From Chlamydoabsidia padenii (taxonomy: Eukaryota; Mucoromycota; Mucoromycetes; Mucorales; Cunninghamellaceae): a DNA stretch of 64,000 bases. Position 1 is the stretch's first letter. Every line of letters starts with the position of its first letter. The notes under the pieces were generated by a model that saw only the letters and a list, made by a program, of their open reading frames with translations, had not been told where the DNA came from and did no database searches. Below are positions 1 through 10,829 of the stretch, one piece after another. The stretch lies in NCBI GenBank assembly GCA_025330725.1, contig JAIWND010000009.1, forward strand, positions 992,001 through 1,056,000, in the 5' to 3' direction. The position numbers were made by a program, and so were the translations under genes.

Positions 1-902
1 GTCCTTCGCCTAAATCAAACTTGCTATGATGATCACAAAGCTTCATTGTAGGTGAACTTCCACCACTGCAAGCGCCCATAAATAACCACCTATGAATATT
101 TGCCTCACAAGAAATAATAATAATAATAAGAGAGATGAAGAAGATAAGTACATGTTCGCATATCATTTGGACATATTGTTTGTGTGCTTTTTCATGTTTC
201 TTACCATTAACGATGTCACCAAGGTACACCAAAGGTAGGATGGAAAACCAGCCCAATGATATCACACATCGGAACCCATATCTAGCTGTCTTCACTCGAA
301 TACCATCAAGTCTTCAAGTTACTGATCTTCCTCCGACCAAGCTTGAGAATGCACTTGCAGCGGCAGAGTCCTTTCAACAAATCACAGTATCCCGAAGCAC
401 TAGTCCTTCGCCTAAATCAAGCTTGCTATGATGATCACAAAGCTTCATTGTAGGTGAACTTCCACCACTGCAAGCGCCCATAAATAACCACCTATGAATA
501 TTTGCCTCACAAGGCAAACAAGGATAATAATAATAATAATAATAATAATAAGAGAGATGAAGAAGATAAGTACATGTTCACATAACATTTGGACATATTG
601 TTTGTGTGCTTTTTCATGTTTCTTACCATTAACGATGTCACCAAGGTACACCAAAGGTAGGATGGAAAACCAGCCCAATGATATCACACATCGGAACCCA
701 TATCTAGCTGTCTTCACCTGAACACCATCAAGTCTTCAAGTTACTGATCTTCCTCCGACCAAGCTTGAGAATGCACTTGCAGCGGCAGAGTCCTTTCAAC
801 AAATCACAGTATCCCGAAGTACTAGTCCTTCGCCTAAATCAAACTTGCTATGATGATCACAAAGCTTCATTGTAGGTGAACTTCCACCACTGCAAGCGCC
901 CA
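1..902. repeat. Tandem direct repeat, ~402-422 bp unit, 2.2 copies
   Basis: The sequence starting at position 1 recurs at 403 and again at 825, with only scattered substitutions; the third copy stops near 902. The first period is 402 bp and the second about 422 bp, the difference being mostly an 11-base insertion and a longer AAT microsatellite near 520-550. Each copy can be read as an open frame on the plus strand, but I recognise no protein, and open frames are expected where a repeat contains few stops. The block may extend to the left of the window, so copy number is unknown. It lies directly upstream of the gene starting at 1,074. Nature (satellite, duplicated exon, or fragment of a mobile element) is undetermined. 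Confidence 0.9.
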
Positions 903-976
903 TTTACTATCACTAAACGAAGAAGACCAGAAAAAAAAAAAAATCCCGTGTCAGGAAAAATAAAGATTTCAAAATA

Positions 977-988
977 TTAAATTCCCGC
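977..988 (+). promoter_or_regulatory. CCCGC-type motif instance, 86 bp upstream of a start
   Basis: TTAAATTCCCGC, a diverged instance of the recurrent AATTCAAATCCCGC motif described in the findings. It sits 86 bp upstream of the start codon at 1,074. Function inferred only from recurrence and position. Confidence 0.35.
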
Positions 989-1073
989 TCTTTCTCGTCT
1001 TCATTTTTCAACCTTTATTACCTTTATTCTATTTCTTCTACTATACCTTATTTTTTTTTATGTTAATACTATT

Positions 1074-2805
1074 ATGATCATTGACGATGTTGTTGAAGAA
1101 GGCAGCAAGCTCATGTTGTCAACAAAGGTGTATGATCTTCGTTTGCAAAGACAGATTACTGAAAAGGCATTAAAGGTAAGTAATAGTAACGATACTTATA
1201 ATGCTGAAACAAATTATGCTATTTTTTTCTTCTTCCTATAAATATAGAACCTGGAAGAACATACAAGCAAAAAACGGAAGGTATGAAAACGTTAGACAAG
1301 ACTTGATGCCTTTTACATATTTACTAATTCTTTTGTCTTGTTTTGTAGGTTGTACCTGTGTCTACTACCAGTGGAACTATTAGACCAAAGGATTCGAAAG
1401 CACGATACTACCAAATGTAAACTGCTCTGGAAACATTTATACATTGTTACTAATCTCATTTCTTCCAACTTAACCTTTTGATTTAGGCTAAACAAAAATG
1501 GAATCATTGATTTATCGAACACAACAAAAGCGTCTCAAGTGAATATTCTCGGAAACAAGAATCTCGTCCAACTTAGAATGAAGTATTCCTACAAACAAGA
1601 CTTTGATGAAGATTGGCTGAAAGAAGTCTCAAAATTCACCGATTTGACCAAACGCGTAAGTACTAAAAGGTGATCGATGTTTATGGAGAGAATACTAATT
1701 TACATATATTTTTTCATTTATGTATATAGATGAAGAACCCGACCAGTATTTCAAATGTTTACAAGGATACCAAGTCAATGAAGACCAACACTGATGAAAT
1801 GGAGGCTGTCAAATCTATATATACACATGTGTAGGAACAAACGTTGAATAGGATTGATGAAATCGTGATGATTATACTAACAGATTTTTTGTACTTATTA
1901 GACTGAAACAGCACGCCAGGGCCATGCATATGCTTACTGACAAATATGTAGATAAATGCTCCGAAATGTCTATTTTGGTGAAGTTTTGGGCTCCATTATT
2001 TGAATCATATTTTTGCTACCAGAAGGATCTTTTTTTACAATGGTAAGTCTTGAAAAAAAAAAAGGTAGTAGGAAATAAAACGAGGAACTAACATGCTTGA
2101 ATAGGGGGGATACGGTATCTCTTGACTGCAAGGCAGCAGATTTGGATCTACGTTTGGACCTTCGTGTGGTATTGAAATCTCAACAAGAAGACCTCGAAGC
2201 AATGACTGGTGAAGCCGCAAGCCGCCAAGCAACCACATCAAAGAAGTTATATACTGATCGAATGAAGTCTGTCATTGCAACAAAGTGCCATTTGAACAAG
2301 CTCCTGACTCAAATGCCATTCTTGCCTCCTCGTGAAACCAAGTTGCTGTATATGCCAATCATTCAGATCATGGGCCTTGACTGCTCCATTTATGCTATGT
2401 CCCTGGTCGACAAACAACTCTATGCGATCCAAAAGGTTGCCCAATTGAAGTACCCACGAACCGTGCGTGAACTGCGACAAGGCGAACTGAAGAAGCTTGT
2501 ACAGGGTTTCGAATGCATTAGTGTAAGTCTTTAAAGAAAATAGGAAAATAGGAAATAACGGTTATCTTATATTTATATTATAGATGATGATGACTGACCT
2601 GAAAGCCACTCTGGCTGAATATTCCAGGGATACCAGGGACAAGATGAACATGGCGGTAAATGGCAGAAAGAAGCAGACTACTTCGATGATGAAGGATTGG
2701 ATTTCGGGTGTTATTTGGGAAGAACCCGAAGAGGATGATAATAACGATGATGATGGAGACGACGACGACGATAATGAAGAAGACGGGGACGATAGTGACG
2801 AATGA
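1074..2805 (+). CDS. Unrecognised protein with acidic tail, 8 exons, ~417 aa
   Basis: Joining 1074-1175, 1248-1280, 1349-1416, 1487-1655, 1730-1830, 1902-2042, 2105-2522 and 2584-2805 gives a continuous frame of about 417 codons, each junction with GT...AG. No known domain is visible. The central part is rich in charged residues and includes a TKLLYMPIIQIMGLDC segment and a YPRTVRELRQGELKKL segment. The last exon ends in a long Asp/Glu run encoded by GAT/GAC/GAA repeats. From memory this resembles a dispersed, lineage-expanded family of hypothetical proteins in Mucorales, but I cannot verify that here. The GAT-rich repeat continues past the stop, and C-terminal-looking coding sequence follows at 3,015-3,541, so this may be the 5' part of a disrupted gene. 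The exon model is fairly sure; function is unknown. Confidence 0.6.
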
Positions 2806-3014
2806 AGACGACGACGATGATGGTGATGAAGATGATGATGAATGAAGATGACAACGATGATGAAGGTAATGCTGTGAAGTGAAACTTAGTTATATTCTTG
2901 TATATATGTATATTTAAATAAATGATTTATTGACTGAAATGAATTAAAATGTTGATGTTGGTATGTAGAAATGATGGTTGATGAAATCGGGGGGAAGGAG
3001 GTTGTGTGATGAAG

Positions 3015-3541
3015 GTTATAATTGTTGGTTGTAGGGGTTTTTGTGGGGTGGTATGTTGGTTTGCTGTCACTAGCAAATTGCAAAAATGCTTCTATGAATG
3101 ATAATTTGGTGGTTGGCTCTATATGACATGCGTGGCTTATCGGCAATAATACGTTAGACGTTGGTAAAATGAAAGGTATCCTTGGATTCCAAGCTGTAGG
3201 TAAGTCAAGTATATAGATATGGTTTTATTATGCATGATTAAGTGCATTTGTATATAGGACGGACCATCACCTTTTACCTCACAACCCTTCTGAAAAATGA
3301 ACTTTATACAATGATGGAATTGGCCGAAATTACTATCACTGGATCTGCTGATGATTTACCCAAGTATCTCACGGACTTGAGAAGGTATTGCTGGTATTGG
3401 ATGTATGTGATAATTAGTGCAGTCCCGTGGATCTTGATCAAATCCAGCTGCAAAGCCAATGCTCTCGTCCCACCCTATCAACTCCCTCTTTTTGTCGAAT
3501 CGTGTCCTCTACCACCTGCCGTAACCGCCAATCTGTTGTGA
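3015..3541 (+). pseudogene. Probable broken 3' part of the gene at 1,074-2,805
   Basis: A frame is open from about 3,045 across GLLSLANCKNASMND, is cut by an in-frame TGA near 3,125, then continues HAWLIGNNTLDVGKMKGIL up to a GT donor at 3,203. It resumes after an AG at 3,258 with GRTITFYLTTLL and runs to a TGA at 3,541. The splice joins in frame. The reading continues smoothly across the stop codon, which suggests a disabled copy. An alternative is a small separate gene starting at the ATG near 3,172 (about 109 residues). From memory the GRTITFYL-LY-MEL segment is typical of the C-terminal half of the same Mucorales family as the upstream gene. That link is inference. Confidence 0.4.
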
Positions 3542-4555
3542 AGTCTTATTACAATTAGCTTATATCCTATCCCTTTTACCCTGCTCCCTTTTAGTTTGTA
3601 TATATGATGATATGATTTTTATTCTGATGAAAAAATAAAGTTGTCGGTTGTTTGTCTGTTTAGTTTAGCTAATTACTATGTGTCTTTTTTTTTTGTCCAT
3701 TTCATTAAAGATGATGAAATGACTTGACTGTACTATTGGTTAGGAGATCAAATTATAAAAAAGATGAGGAACACAAACTCTTTAGCAATAGTCAGACATC
3801 TTCTGTAATGCACGACAATTCAAATCCCGCTTTTGTTTTTTTTACCCCGACATATGGCTGGTAAAATACATATCGGGTAAAAACTACCCAAATTGGGGTC
3901 ATTTTTTGCTCTATCTCTGTGTTAGATGGTGATAGGAATGGGAGGATAGTAATCTGCCTTTCAGGGTCAGACAGTAATGTTCACATCAACCCAGTTTAAA
4001 AAACCCGCCTCCCGGCAGTTTGGTTGGTAAATGAATCAGGTTAGAGCCAGTATGCATAATTGACATGTAATCATTCACGATCTTTTATTTTTTTTTTTCT
4101 TTATCCCATTCTAAGCAGATAAGTAAATCAAAAACATCAGTGCTTGTTTTTTCTTTTTTCACACGGTGTAGATATCCTCTTTCTGATCAAAGAAGGAGAT
4201 CAGGAAACAAAAACTATCCTGATGAATCAATTAAGAATGATAAATATCCAAAGGAGGAAGTTTTACCTATAAAAAACCCTGAAGTGTCTTTTGCGTGACC
4301 AAAGTGTATTTTCGCATATATGCTCAATTTGGACCAATCAGGAAAACGGATAGGCGGGAAGTGAAATACATGAATCGCCTCACATATAAATCATTTTCTT
4401 TCTCCTCCCCTTTCTTTCTCTTTTTTTTTTTTTTTTTTTTTTCCAACCCTTTATCCTTTTAACTTATTTACCTTTAAACCCCTACCCCCTATTCTTTGTA
4501 TACCGTAATAATATATGTACCAGTAGTTTTACAACTTATACTACAACTATAACTA
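3542..4555. other. Intergenic, upstream of the OPT transporter
   Basis: No coding frame is supportable. It holds an exact motif copy AATTCAAATCCCGC at 3,817-3,830, an imperfect inverted repeat (TACCCCGACATATG ... ACATATCGGGTA, about 3,843-3,880), a CCCGCC box near 4,005, a GGCGGGAAGTGAAA box near 4,351 and a long pyrimidine-rich stretch at 4,390-4,445 typical of fungal promoters. Confidence 0.6.
3817..3830 (+). promoter_or_regulatory. Exact AATTCAAATCCCGC motif
   Basis: One of three exact 14-bp copies in the window. It lies in the long spacer upstream of the OPT transporter, about 725 bp from its start codon, so a direct promoter role there is uncertain. It also resembles a tRNA B box (GGTTCRANNCC), but no tRNA can be folded around it by eye. 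Confidence 0.4.
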
Positions 4556-7500
4556 ATGTCTGACGAAAAACATCTTGAATCAGATTCTTATGTGGTGGAC
4601 GAAAAGAAAGAAATTGAATCTTCTTACTATCACAAGGAAGACACGGTGGAACAAATAGACGAAATCGGTCAAGTCAAGGTGGAAGATGACAAACTCTTTG
4701 AAAATGATATTGAACACATGCATGAAGAAGACTTGGATATTGTCAACGTAAACAAAATTGTCGGTGTTACTGACGATACTACTCTTCGTTGCTTCAGTGT
4801 TCGTGCCTCCGTGGTGGCTGTGGTAAGTTGAAATAATAATAATAATAAGAAAGGAGGCTCTCTTATGCACTGAATTAACTCTCTCTCTTTCTCTTTCTCT
4901 TCTTCTTCTTCTTCTTCTTCTTCTCATTTGATATCTAGGGATTGGCTGCACTTAGTTCCTCTGTCAGTCAACTGATGTTCTTCAAACCTGTTGGTCTTGC
5001 TCTATCCAACACTTTTATGCTTATGGTGGCCTACCTGATGTGTACTGCTTGGTCTAACTATTTGCCTAAAGGTGGTTGGATCAATCCTTTTCCATTCAAT
5101 CATAAGGAATTTGCCTGTATTTATGTCGCGGTGTCCTCTGCTAACGTCTCCAGTTATGCTACTTACATTCTCTCTGCTCAAGCCTTGTATTACGATAATC
5201 CTCCTTCTGGCGCCGGCGCCGTCTTTTTAATTTTTGCTACTCAATTGGTTGGTTATGGTATCGCTGGTCAATTACGAAGCTTCTTGGTTTATCCTGCAAA
5301 CATGATCTGGTAAAGGAAGATGATTTCATTATCATTGTTATAAACTGACTAATCACAACTTTTTATTTTAGGCCTACCACTCTTCCTACTATTACTTTAA
5401 TTCGAACATTGACTTCAGACCGTGATGAAGCTAAAAAACGATCTCGTTACTTCTTCTACATCTTTGCTGGTATCTTTGTCTATGAATTTATTCCTCAATA
5501 CATGTTCCCCTTACTAGGTGGTTTCTCGATCTTCTGTTTGGCTAAAGATGACTCTGTCTGGTTTACACGTCTCTTTGGTGGCACCAACGTTAACGAAGGT
5601 CTCGGTATCCTGTCCCTCAGCTTTGATTGGAATCTCTTGTCATACTACTCTCCTATGGTGCTTCCTCTCTGGGTGCAACTCAACATTTACTCTGGTATCT
5701 TCATGCTCTGGCTCATTGCTCCTCTCCTTTACTACTTCAACGTATGGAACGCTCAAAGCTTCCATTTCTTATCTAATGGTATCTTCGCCATTGATCCTGA
5801 CACCGGCATGGGCTATCCTTATCCTCAAAAGAAGGTGCTTAATGAAGATAACTCTCTCAACTACACCAAGCTCGAAGAAATCGGTCCTCCTCAATACTCG
5901 GTTGTCTTTGCCTTTAGTTATATTTTGATTAACTTTGGTGTTACCGCTAGTATCTCCCACATTGCTCTCTACTATGGTAAACAAATCCTTGCCATTATCC
6001 GTAACGTCAGAACCAAGGCTCTCGACAAGAACCCTGATATCCATAACCAATTAATGAAATCCTACAAAGAAGTAAGTAATATATAAAAAGGCTTCAAAAG
6101 ACAAGTTATTGATATATTTTGATATCATAGGTCCCTACTTGGTGGTATTATATTGTGTTTGTCCTTGGTATTGCTGTCAACATTGGTCTTGCTTATGCCA
6201 ATCACAGCTCTCTTCCTTTCTGGGGTGTGATCTTTGCCGTTGGTTTGTCTACCGTCTTGTCTCTTCCTTTAAACATGATCTCGGCTGTTACTGGTTCGGG
6301 TTTCGGGCTCAATGTGTTGACTGAAATGATTTGTGGTTTTGTCCTTCCCGGTTTACCAGGTAAAAATCTTTATTCGGACAGTCGAGAAAAAAAAAAATGA
6401 AAACATTCTACTCACATAAAGACTTCCCTTTTTTGTAACATCTAGTTGCTAACATGTACTTCAAGACTCTCGGATACAACACACTCAGGTAAAATAAGCT
6501 TTTCGATCAAAAAGTACCATGCGACTCGATGGACTAACACTTTGATTTTAACTCATCTAGTCAAGCTGGTGCAATGGCCGGTGATCTTAAAGTTGGTCAT
6601 TATCTCAAGGTCCCTCCTAAAATGATTTTCTTCAGTCAAATTATTGGTACTATTATCGGTGGTATCTTCAACTACATTGTCAACGAAGTAAGTAGCAACA
6701 AAAAGAAGAAGCATATGCATGTTCATGTCACATTTTAACATTTTATACCTTATTTTTTATTAGAACATTGTCAGTACCAAGCGCGACATTCTTCTCGATC
6801 CTAATGGAGGAAACAAGTAAGTCTTTTACAGACTGATATAATACTATATGGGTTGAAGATATTAATCATCGGTTCTTTTTTTTTTTTGTGCTTAGCATTT
6901 GGTCCGGTGCTTCTCCTCAGGTACAGTATTGATCCCAAAAACATGAGCATTTAACCCTTCCAATGAAAAAACTAATCATTAAACTTTTTTTTTGTGGACA
7001 TAATAGACTATTAACAGTGCTGCCATTACTTGGGGTGCTATTGGTCCCATGGCTATGTTTGGTCCTTCCTCTAGATACTATATCATCTTGTGGGCATTCG
7101 TCATCGGTTTCTTTTTACCCGTTCCTGGCTGGCTTTTACACAAGAAATTCCCCAAGGTCGGTTTCAACTATATCAACATCCCTATGGTCCTTGTCGGTAT
7201 GGCCACTCTTCCTGGTACTAATTCATCCTGGGTCACCGTCTCTTTCATCATCATTCTCTTCACCCAAGGCTTCATCAAGCGTCGTTACAATGCCTGGTTT
7301 GTCAAATACAATTACTTGACATCTGCTGCTTTGGACAGTGGTACCAGTTTGCTCGTCTTCGTGATCAGTATGGCTCTCTTTGGTGGTGCAAGTGGTAATG
7401 TGTACAACTTCCCTGTCTGGTGGGGTAACCGTATTGGTAAGTCTTACCTCCCACAATATTAAAATATTAATCACTGACTGGTTTTTTGTTTTTCTTTATC

Positions 7501-7562
7501 AAATAGATGCCAGCTACGTCGACCATTGCTGTTTGAACTGTGATGAAGATGCCTTGATTTAA
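4556..7562 (+). CDS. Oligopeptide transporter, OPT family
   Basis: Proton-coupled uptake of small peptides across the plasma or vacuolar membrane is the known role of this fungal family. Ten exons (4556-4822, 4939-5309, 5372-6071, 6131-6359, 6446-6488, 6561-6687, 6764-6816, 6896-6920, 7007-7436, 7507-7562) join to 766 aa, a normal OPT length. A hydrophilic acidic N-terminus of about 80 residues precedes many hydrophobic segments. Family hallmarks are the WINPFPFNHKEF block (the conserved N-P-x-P-F-N-x-KEH signature), SFDWNLLSYYSP, GFGLNVLTEMICGFVLPG, and a short Cys-containing tail (HCCLNC) near the C-terminus as in other fungal OPTs. The start is the first ATG after a pyrimidine-rich leader. 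Substrate specificity (peptide, glutathione, siderophore) cannot be told from sequence alone. Confidence 0.95.
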
Positions 7563-8054
7563 TTTATAGCTAGTCTTTTTAGTGTATTTTTTATATTATC
7601 TTATTTATAATAATAAAAATTTGGTACTTCAATTGAATACCAACTTTATACTAATATATACATGGTTCGTCTAGGAAATCATACATCTTAAATGAGGGCA
7701 ATGTCATTTCCACATTGTTTACATAAAAACGGGGTTTGAATTACATTAGAAACCTTTTAAACTCTACTTCCCCTCTGATTCGAATACATCCCACGTCTCC
7801 CTCTCTTTTTAGCATAATGCATCCACTGTTGTAAATGTGATTATAAATAATCATGTCTATTGGTAACATCTTTACGAGGAAAAAGCATCTTTCGAAATCA
7901 AAGTCGGCATTTAAAATCAAAAATTTATATGCAGATATGAGCATTTCCCTTCCCCCAGAAATCACGTAATTTGAGCCCCGGTCAGGCTTGAAAATGAGTA
8001 CCATTGACTCGCCTCAAAACACAATCTCATTCTACATCTTTTTTTTTTTTTTAC

Positions 8055-8277
8055 AAAAGTCAAGTTAAAACGATCTTAAGGCTATATTGCTCCATACAGT
8101 GGATTTGGTACAATGGCCATTATGTAAACTTTCTTGGAAATAGGCGAAGGAATACTCATGGTCACTTTTGTCATAAGGATCGCTTGTTCATTAAGGCAGT
8201 AGAACATTCTTAATATTCAAGGTGAGGGTAAGCGGGTCTTGAACTAAGTTTTATCTTGTGTGTCAATTTTCATTCTG

Positions 8278-8323
<46 letters not shown>

Positions 8324-9010
8324 GCACAAGTCAGGATAAAACGATCTTGAGGCTATACTGCTCCGTACAGTAAACTTGGTACAATGGTCATTATGTAAAC
8401 TTTGTTGGAAATAGGCCAAGGAATGCTCATGGTTACTTTTGTCATTAGCACCGCTTGTTCATTAAGCTAGTAGAGCTCCCTTAAGATTCAAAGCGAGGGT
8501 AAGCGGGGTTTGCAATAAGTTTGTTCTTGCAAAGGAATGAATTGATTTGCATGGATGGATGAAGCGGCGGCTGAATCTTTTTTTTCTTTTGTATGATAGA
8601 GTGAGTGCCCCCGCAGAAAGGAAGGCACGGGGAGAAGCTGGGTAGAGAGGATAGGTAAAGCTCATTACAAGCTTGGACTAACTGACACAAGGGTCTTGCT
8701 GCTTGAATTTTGCTGTAAAGTATGTTGGAAATATGCCAAAGTGTTTACATGGCTACTTTAATCATTAGCATCGGTTGGCAATTGAGCGAGTAGGGCTCCT
8801 TCCAACTCTAGGCGGGATTTGAAAACGAAGTGTGGTTCTCTTTTCGCAAAAGATGGGTAAAGCGCATTGCAATCTTGGACTAACTGTCACGAGGGACTTG
8901 TTGCTTTGCTCTTGCGGTAAACTATGTTGGAAATATGCCATAGCATACACATTGCCATTTTGATCATTAGCATCTGTTAACAATCCAGCTAGTAGTGTTC
9001 TAGCATTTCT
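8055..9010. repeat. Four diverged tandem copies of a ~200-300 bp element
   Basis: Similar blocks begin near 8,055, 8,329, 8,670 and 8,870. The first two share long identity: ACGATCTT-AGGCTATA-TGCTCC-TACAGT, then TTGGTACAATGG-CATTATGTAAACTTT. All four share a core TTGGAAATA-GCCAAGG/ATGCCA, then ATCATTAGCATC/CATTAGCACC and a GCTAGTAG/GCGAGTAG-GCTC block. Copies 2 and 3 are followed by GCGGGGTTTGC or GCGGGATTTGA. Read on the minus strand, the block starts with TACTCGCTCAATTGCC, which resembles a tRNA A box, and motifs like TTCAAATCCCGC resemble a B box, so a tRNA-derived short interspersed element is possible. That reading is inference. Confidence 0.65.
8281..8322. repeat. Poly-T tract, 42 bp
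   Basis: Uninterrupted T run separating the first two copies of the diverged repeat block. Confidence 0.95.
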
Positions 9011-9234
9011 TTTTCTTTGCCCACTTTGGAATTTTAATTCCGCTATTCATGCCAAAATCAATGCCTACACTATAACACCACCCGTCATAGGCCAATCATC
9101 AAAAGACGCCCGTCATATCCCAATCATTTAAAAACACTAGACAGAGCCCAAATGGACGCCAGTCGGCGACCTCCGGTCGTTTATTGATAAAAAAAAAATA
9201 ACAGGTAAAGTAGTATTCTACAAGTATAATAAAT

Positions 9235-10254
9235 CTATTGGCTAGAGCAGATGGAGGAAGTAATTGAGGCCCAAGCTTCCTTGATACTATCGGTGATAAA
9301 AACCGATTTGTCGTCTTCATTAGGTATGGTGATGATCCGCCGAAACCAATTGCAAGTAAATCGACGATAAGAGTTCCTTGTTTCACATAACACCACGGCA
9401 TTGTAAACATCCTTCAAGTGTTTCTGAGCATAGGAACTCATGCGCACATTTTGAGTGGAGGTAAAAATGACACTAGGTACAAATGTCCGTGCGGGCAGGT
9501 CATGAATACGACGGATTTCGGCAATGAATCCTTCTACATACATATATAAAAGAGAGTGAGGATGTATTCCTAATTTTCATAATTCATCCTGCTCTTTTCT
9601 TACCTTGTGGGTCCATGACAGCATCTATTTGTTCCTCCAAATCATCCTGATTTTCTTCATCTACATGGGTAAACACGATCACCACAAAGTTCCAAAAGTG
9701 TCGTCCTAGTAAGGTTTCAAACAATCGTAGCATGGTTTGAGTATATGCATCTAATCTAAAAGTCATCATCATCATGACCAGTTAGCTTCTTTTATTACAT
9801 GAGATAGATGCATTGCATACCTGATATCATTGATATTGAAGACCAGTAAGAAGGCACTAACACCATTGGATAATGATTTGAAGTAGTTGACCATTTCCGC
9901 CACCGTGTGTCGATCTTGAGTGATGGAATCACATAATCCAGGAGTATCGATCATATAAACATATCGTTTGCCAGATACAAAAGCCCAAGGCCGGACTTCA
10001 CCTTGAACTATGTGTGTGGTTGCCTATGGGAAAAAAAAAAGGATGAATGAGTTGCCTATGCTCTTTTTTTTCCAACCCAGTTTTTATCTTACCGTTGAGC
10101 TGCCAGTGGCAAAGACTTGTGACCCACATATAGCATTTAAGAGACTTGATTTTCCAGTACCAACCGCACCTACTGCAGAGACAACATGAGTTTCAGGATT
10201 GTTGGCTTGAAGAGCTAGATTAGTTTCTGTGGCAATGGTGCATGAGTAGGTCAT
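9235..10254 (-). CDS. AIG1/GIMAP-like GTPase
   Basis: Four exons (10254-10093, 10023-9821, 9755-9604, 9533-9235) join to 271 aa. The G1 loop is GAVGTGKSSLLN near residue 30, the G3 box is DTPGLCDS, and the G4 position carries FTHVD rather than NKxD. A T/N-x-x-D G4 and the downstream helix are typical of the AIG1 (IAN/GIMAP, Toc34-related) group of septin-like GTPases rather than Ras or dynamin. These proteins bind GTP and often dimerise on membranes; the role in fungi is unknown. No transmembrane tail is visible; the chain ends in polar residues. It is divergently arranged with the PH-domain gene at 10,830. An alternative would be a distant septin/TrmE-like GTPase, but the short length and single domain favour AIG1. 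Confidence 0.85.
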
Positions 10255-10829
10255 AGTTACCTATCAAATAAATAAAAAAGGGGGAGAAGAGGAGTTAGAT
10301 TCAGAAGGGCAAAAACCAAGTACAGTCAATTTACGCATTCCATTAGACTAAACAAGACACCTACATATAAAAAAGTGGTTGTATAAGAGAGATATGAGAT
10401 TTCCGTTCAGAACAATATACCTTGGATATTTTGAGAGGAAGAAAGAGCAAGAGATTTTGTTATTTTGTAGGCGGATATTGAAAAAAAAAAAGGTTACACT
10501 CTTCCTGGTCATTGTACTCCTATTGGGTAAAGCATTTGGAAGATAGCTATCAGACTTGAAACTATTGCACTTTTTTGTGGTAACTATAGAAGCCTGTATT
10601 GTTCACGAGGTAGATGCACTTGAACAACTTGTTCTTTTTTCTTTATTCTCATTGGCAGAAACGGCATATGGCGGGATTTGAATTCCAATGTAGCCAGCCG
10701 ATTAAAAAAAAGAAGTGACGAGCTCCTCTTTGCCCCTTTCTTTCTCCCTTTTTTTTTCTTCTCTCTCTCTCTTAATACTGTATAATCCCTCTCTCCATCT
10801 CTTTTATCCTAATTCTTCTATGATAATAC
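10255..10829. other. Divergent promoter between AIG1-like GTPase and PH-domain gene
   Basis: No coding frame is supportable. Pyrimidine-rich leader at 10,735-10,815 and an exact motif copy GCGGGATTTGAATT at 10,671-10,684. Confidence 0.6.
10671..10684 (-). promoter_or_regulatory. Exact motif copy (GCGGGATTTGAATT)
   Basis: Reverse-complement orientation of the recurrent motif, exact match. It lies 146 bp upstream of the PH-domain gene start and about 420 bp upstream of the GTPase start. Confidence 0.5.

Larger units (their letters stand above)
7563..9234. other. Intergenic, repeat-bearing, no credible gene
   Basis: After the OPT stop there is an AATAAA-like signal near 7,610. The rest holds the diverged repeats described separately, a 42-T homopolymer at 8,281-8,322 and a GGCGGGATTTGAAA motif copy at 8,811. 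Short open frames here lack codon structure or splice continuity and are not reported as genes. Confidence 0.6.

Noticed and set aside
494..721. Open frame with poly-Ile inside the tandem repeat
   Set aside because: Arises from the AAT microsatellite; same sequence in each repeat copy and no homology or splice structure.
4400..4445. Long T/C tract as a possible terminator
   Set aside because: Position directly upstream of the OPT start and CT composition fit a fungal promoter leader.
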